Assembly (NCBI GenBank): GCA_021234155.1 | Contig: JAJEKV010000038.1 | Coordinates: forward strand, 6,132,926 to 6,196,925 | Source: Isoetes taiwanensis | Taxonomy: Eukaryota; Streptophyta; Lycopodiopsida; Isoetales; Isoetaceae | DNA length: 64,000 bases | Direction of reading: 5' to 3' | Part shown: positions 59,791-64,000 of the stretch, in pieces | Layout: every line of letters begins with the position of its first letter | How positions within the stretch are numbered: position 1 is the first letter of the stretch | Notes under the pieces: generated by a model | What the model saw: the letters and a program-made list of their open reading frames with translations, nothing else | Database searches by the model: none | Told to the model about the DNA's origin: nothing | Translations under genes and position numbers: made by a program

Positions 59791-61132
59791 GCTCGAGTTT
59801 CTACCCTAAAAGACAAGAAAGATGTATTACTGATTAGAATCATCTGAAGGAGCTCATTTCAAGCTTTAGCTCTATTCTGGCAAGAACTAAAACGGAATTC
59901 AAATCAAGAAATTGTTAATTCTTCCAAGAATCGAACTTACCGTATACGATCATACAAAAAGAAACAGAAATGCAACCATGACAAGGACTAACAAATTCTT
60001 GAAGCTTTAAGATGAAAACTGAGGAGAGAGGCAGAATTTGTTACTTCACCTGTACTGCCATAAAGATCAAAATTTCACTGCCGGAGTACTGAATCCATGA
60101 TTGCGTTGGCCAATTGTGGCAAGAACAAGCAAAACTTTTGTGTCAGAAGGTAAAATCTTATGCAGGATCAACGAATTGATCTGCTGAAACGGGAGGGCAA
60201 ATAAGAGTATGGAGTGGGGCACTCGCACGTGCGATCAAGGGCCACGATGGACGAGAAGCCCAAGGGAAGCACGGCCGTCCAATACGCGCCCCAGTATTTC
60301 TAGGCTTTTTCTCACCATGATTTCTACAGTGTTGGTTTCAATGGACAACAAAAATAAAGTCAATTCAATTTCAATTCTTTATTCTGTCAGCCATAAAAAT
60401 TATTTCTCATCACTTACCCATTCCTAAATTCAATTCTATGGTGTCAATTCTCCCATTTCTCACCCATTCGTTCAATTCAGATCGACAGGTCGGTTTTGCC
60501 AATTCAATTCAATTCAATTCTTAAAAAAATATTCAGTCCTCCTTCGTATTAAATTTGTCAATAATATTCTGCCTTCTTGACATGTAAATTATTAAGCCAC
60601 ACTCCTCTCTCTCACGACACATCTCATTTTTGTTCCGCAAAATTTCTTTTCTAGTCAATCCGTGCTTACGTGCCCCTGTACAAGATAATCCTTCGATCAC
60701 GGTGCCAGTTCAATCATGTATCTGGGACAAAGCATGACCTAACATATCTATTACTTTATGTATTGCGTGATGACTTTGTGATATGTGACTTGCTCTCCCT
60801 TTAGGATCTTTCAACTCCATTATCCTAGAGTAATCTCTCTTCAACATCATATATTACACTATTAGGGCCCAGTAGATAGTAAACGTCCTTGTCTTTCAGA
60901 AGAAGCTATATTTTTCCCTAGTAGTAGATAGTAACTGTCCTTGTCTTTCAGAAGAAGCTATATCTTTCAATGAAACTTTTCCTTTTAATGCCTTCCACCG
61001 ACAAAAAATAATGCCAAGATTGTTTACAACGTTGTTTATAAGATACACATATATATTAAAAGTAAGGTTCCATGAGTACTAAGCAAGTAATCCTCGTTAT
61101 ACGAATATAATAAGAAAAATTATTATATGACA
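59791..61132. other. Upstream region of the At3g17950-like gene
   Basis: It should include a 5' UTR exon, intron and promoter. A palindromic GCACGTGC with a G-box core is at about 60224. There is an AATTC microsatellite at about 60498-60522 and a 52-bp direct repeat at 60871-60922 and 60923-60974. No gene was recognised. Confidence 0.4.
60871..60974. repeat. 52-bp tandem duplication
   Basis: AGTAGATAGTAA(A)CGTCC followed by TTGTCTTTCAGAAGAAGCTA occurs twice with a period of 52 bases. Confidence 0.75.
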
Positions 61133-61170
61133 CTAGAAACGTGTGCCCGGCGATGCCGGGCATTAGTCCT
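61133..61170 (-). mobile_element. Possible Helitron 3' terminus
   Basis: On the minus strand the hairpin GCCCGGCATCGCCGGGC is followed eight bases later by CTAG and then T. This is the layout of a plant Helitron 3' end (hairpin, then CTRR, inserted before T). No 5' TC end was identified at higher coordinates, so the extent is unknown. Confidence 0.4.
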
Positions 61171-63080
61171 GGACGTGTGGAATGGATAGATGTAAAGAGC
61201 TATAGATGTGACTGCATCCATAAAAGTAATGGAGTAGCAATGGTTTAGAGAGGTAAGGCATTAAACATGGAATGGGTAGGAATAGTGGAATGCATAGAAT
61301 GGATTAGAATGGGTAGATGATGGAGTGCATGGATGGTGTTGGATTACATAGAGTTGACATTACTTGGTAAACACCATGTCCTAGATAGCATATCCATTGT
61401 GTAATAAACACAATTGCAATTGGAGTAAAACCATAAGATATGTGTTGGGTATCTTTGTGGATAAAAGCATGTTGAGGTATGGATGGAGTTGTGGGACTCA
61501 AATTATGGGTACTTGGACCTTTCAGTCATTATGGCTTGAGGTTGACACGTTGCCAAATAAAATCACTGGTAATTATCATCACATAGGGAGAGCAAATAGT
61601 TAACAAAAGCAACGGTGTTGGTGAACTTGTAAAAGATAATCATAACCATTGCATACATGCAATAAATCAGCATATTCTTTAGGGTTAACATGTGTGAAAT
61701 ATAGACATAACAATTAGGATTGCAATATGGTCTCAAATTACAATACTCGTCCAAAAATAAATGAAGTACATGGTACAAATTATGCAAACAAATCTAGGAT
61801 TTTGCCTCACAACCGATCATGCAATATCTTCTTGTGTTGTAACAAAATTTGATAAATACAAATACATAAAATTCTGCAATTTACAATGTCTTCGTCTAAA
61901 CAATTCATTAGATGTTACTTTGCCATTTGTGCATGTGATACAATCTAGATTGCAAGGCTATATATCCACAATATTTCTCATTTAAGTCTTGTACTGACCG
62001 TGAAACAATGAGATCCTGAAACGACATCTAAAAAACTTGTTCAATGCCGAATTCAAACTAACACAGGAAAAACTATATCAAATTTACTTGCCCTACATCA
62101 CATCTTAGAAACTGTATGTATCCTTCACGTTTTTACTTTCTATTCATTCTACAAACAGAAATCAAGCATTCCTCACATGACGCTTCTAAGCATGCACAAT
62201 GTAGAAAATGGATCAATGCAGTATTACCATGAACCCAATTTTCCTAAACTCATATTGCTCTCCTCTGTAACTCGAAAAGAGCAATACAAAATGTATAACA
62301 ACAAAACGCGGAGCCTTTAAAAAATGCAAACTTTGGAATAGATGTCTGCAACAATGCATGAAATGCACTAACCCAATAAGAAAATCAGTTTGGATAAAAG
62401 CCAGAAAATGTTTAGTGTGCACGAAAAGATAGAATAGAATAGAGCAAGAAATAAATGTCTAGGCCCCCTCTTTATTACATTCATGAGCAAGCATATTGAC
62501 ACCGATCATAGTAAAATACTTATGTCCAGTACTTGGCATAAGAAGACATGAAACTCAACAAATGTGATGAGACCTGCCTGGCTCTTAAGCATGTAAAAAA
62601 CTTTGATATTCCTGCTAAAGAACAATGTCACAACGCACATTACAAAGCATCCTTTGTCTTACCTTATATTGGCAGCTTACAGCTGAAACACTTGTATTCT
62701 GCTGCATGATAAAATGTGTTGGATAAACTCTAAGAAGGAAACATTATTTGACATGCTTACCAAAGTCCACAGCAGGTCCTTCAAAATATTGTATAAGCAA
62801 TACTAAGGCCCCTAATCTGCAAAATTGCAGAACGGAAAGAAAAACAATAGTAAGCATATTGTGCAAAATTTTAATCGTGCAAGAAAGGAGTTCAAAAGAT
62901 GTGGAGAACTATATAGCAAGCTATTCATAACCTTTTATTCTTCTGATGCATGTAAAAATTTCAGAACCTGAACCTATACCCTTATCCTTGTGTAATAATT
63001 TTCATTAATCTGATCACCGGGCCAATACTTATGGTTTTAATTATCTATGGGAAAGGTTATTATCTATGGCAAAGAGATTA
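61171..63080. other. Intergenic or Helitron-body sequence downstream of the fibrillin gene
   Basis: AT-rich with short ORFs and no recognised motif. The fibrillin 3' UTR should lie just below 63081. Confidence 0.35.
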
Positions 63081-64000
63081 TCATAGATGCAAGGATTTGT
63101 GCTCTAGCATATTTGACATTGTAGGCGAACAGATTTGCAATCGTACTTCTCTAAGAATTCTTTGCGGAAAGGATGGGTCTTCGTGATGGCTGTAGGTGTC
63201 AAGACTTAGGCTTATGTCAACGTCTTCAATCTGCAGTCTCATTACTGGCAACGATTCATGGGCAACCTCCGGCAAATGATAACTGATACCTTTTCTTTTC
63301 CTTGATGCACTTTCTTGTCGTACATTTCCTGTTTGTCGCTGCTTAGTATCATTTGGTCCTAGATTCTCCACATCATAGAATCTTTTCCCAGGTGCAAGGA
63401 AGACATTTGGTGCATTGATGACTAAAGTTCCTCTGAGACCACTCTTATCATGGGACCAGTTCCTCTTGTTCAAGGTAGCTGTGAAGTTCACATTTACTGA
63501 GGTGGATATTCGACCATCATCAGAAATGTTGAAGCTTTGCAAAGCATCACCAATAAGAACTGCAGGGTTTGCCTGCATGAAGTTCAGCTCCATGATCTAG
63601 AAATTTAATTAGAATCTATCTATTGCTTTTGTAAATAGCTTACCTGTCTTAGGGTCGAGCCAATCTGCCTCCCTGTATGATATAAAAGACGCCACTTGCC
63701 ATGCAACAACTTATGCCATTTCTGTAATCATGAAGTATGTTAATCATCCATGGCTGTCTTAAACGATATCAGATGAATTTTCCAGCAAACTTACCTCCTG
63801 GCTATTGTTAGGGTTCATCCTCTCTAGAACGTCAATAAGTTGAGTTAATCTGTCCCGCTGTAGGCAAGGAATTAGTCTTACTTAGCAAAGTGCACGTGTA
63901 GTGCATATGTTAACTGCATAAAATAAATCATCGATACCTGAATATCCATGTATATATATTCCTCAATTGTCCTTATAGCTGTTGAGCCTAGACTCCACCT
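63081..64000 (-). CDS. Fibrillin (plastid-lipid-associated protein) family, 3' part, runs off the window
   Basis: Fibrillins are lipocalin-like plastid proteins of plastoglobules, thylakoids or stroma. Visible exons in order of transcription: 63938-64000 (continuing beyond the window), 63795-63857, 63644-63721, 63081-63596. All junctions are GT/AG and in phase. The PAP domain is shown by RLTQLIDVLERMNPN, LLHGKWRLLYHTGRQIGSTL, AVLIGDALQSFNI, NWSHDKSGLRGTLVINAP and LAPGKRFYDVE, then SLPVMRLQIEDVDISLSLD. The WPHDK-like and LPVA-like motifs point to the PAP12 (FBN12) branch. The insert after the PAP core (KQRQTGNVRQ and a basic run) is diverged. The N terminus and any transit peptide lie outside the window. 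The stop is at 63081-63083. Confidence 0.82.

Noticed and set aside
1-64000. CRISPR arrays, operons or bacterial-type signals
   Set aside because: The window is eukaryotic; repeats found are tandem duplications or transposon ends without regular spacers.

Overview
This window looks like nuclear DNA of a land plant. The evidence is spliceosomal introns throughout, plant-type MO25, EXO70A, fibrillin and At3g17950-like proteins, a nuclear-type tRNA-Asp, and dense Ty1/copia, Ty3/gypsy, LINE and MITE debris. Long TE-filled introns and wide intergenic space would suit a large-genome seed-free plant such as a fern or lycophyte, but that placement is a guess. I traced reading frames and splice joints by eye; no search was run.

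All resolved host genes lie on the minus strand. (1) 566-3926: a decayed, intron-containing ARP4 pseudogene. (2) 12708-22824: an intact MO25 gene, 11 exons, 338 aa. Its 5.8-kb intron 9 is filled with two LINE fragments and a copia remnant, and intron 2 has a GC donor. (3) 51462-56481: an intact EXO70A exocyst gene, 14 exons, 696 aa, with two extra symmetric exons near the N terminus. (4) 58629-58700: tRNA-Asp(GTC). (5) 59071-59790: an At3g17950-like protein, 200 aa. (6) 63081-64000: the 3' part of a fibrillin (PAP) gene that runs off the window.

Between these lie accessory tracts. 4-12.5 kb is mostly unrecognised sequence, plus a LINE with a clear 16-bp target duplication and a 341-bp tandem duplication. 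23-36.2 kb holds a PPR relic, a foldback element, a MITE, a copia element truncated before its reverse transcriptase, and an ARIADNE exon fragment. 36.2-47.7 kb is dominated by two long-LTR elements that face each other.

The most unusual object is in that last tract. A 1.64-kb LTR (36236-37875) with a tRNA-Met-type primer binding site is followed, where gag would sit, by an ORF (38450-39591) encoding a histone H3-like protein. It has an H3 amino tail ([10 protein letters not shown]), a long acidic/basic insert of roughly 250 residues, and a complete H3 histone fold. Tail and body lie in different frames. Facing it is a chromodomain-bearing Ty3/gypsy element (minus strand, about 47.6 to 41.4 kb) whose 3' LTR belongs to the same LTR family. 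A histone-H3-carrying element paired with a chromodomain-carrying relative is the candidate undescribed system here.
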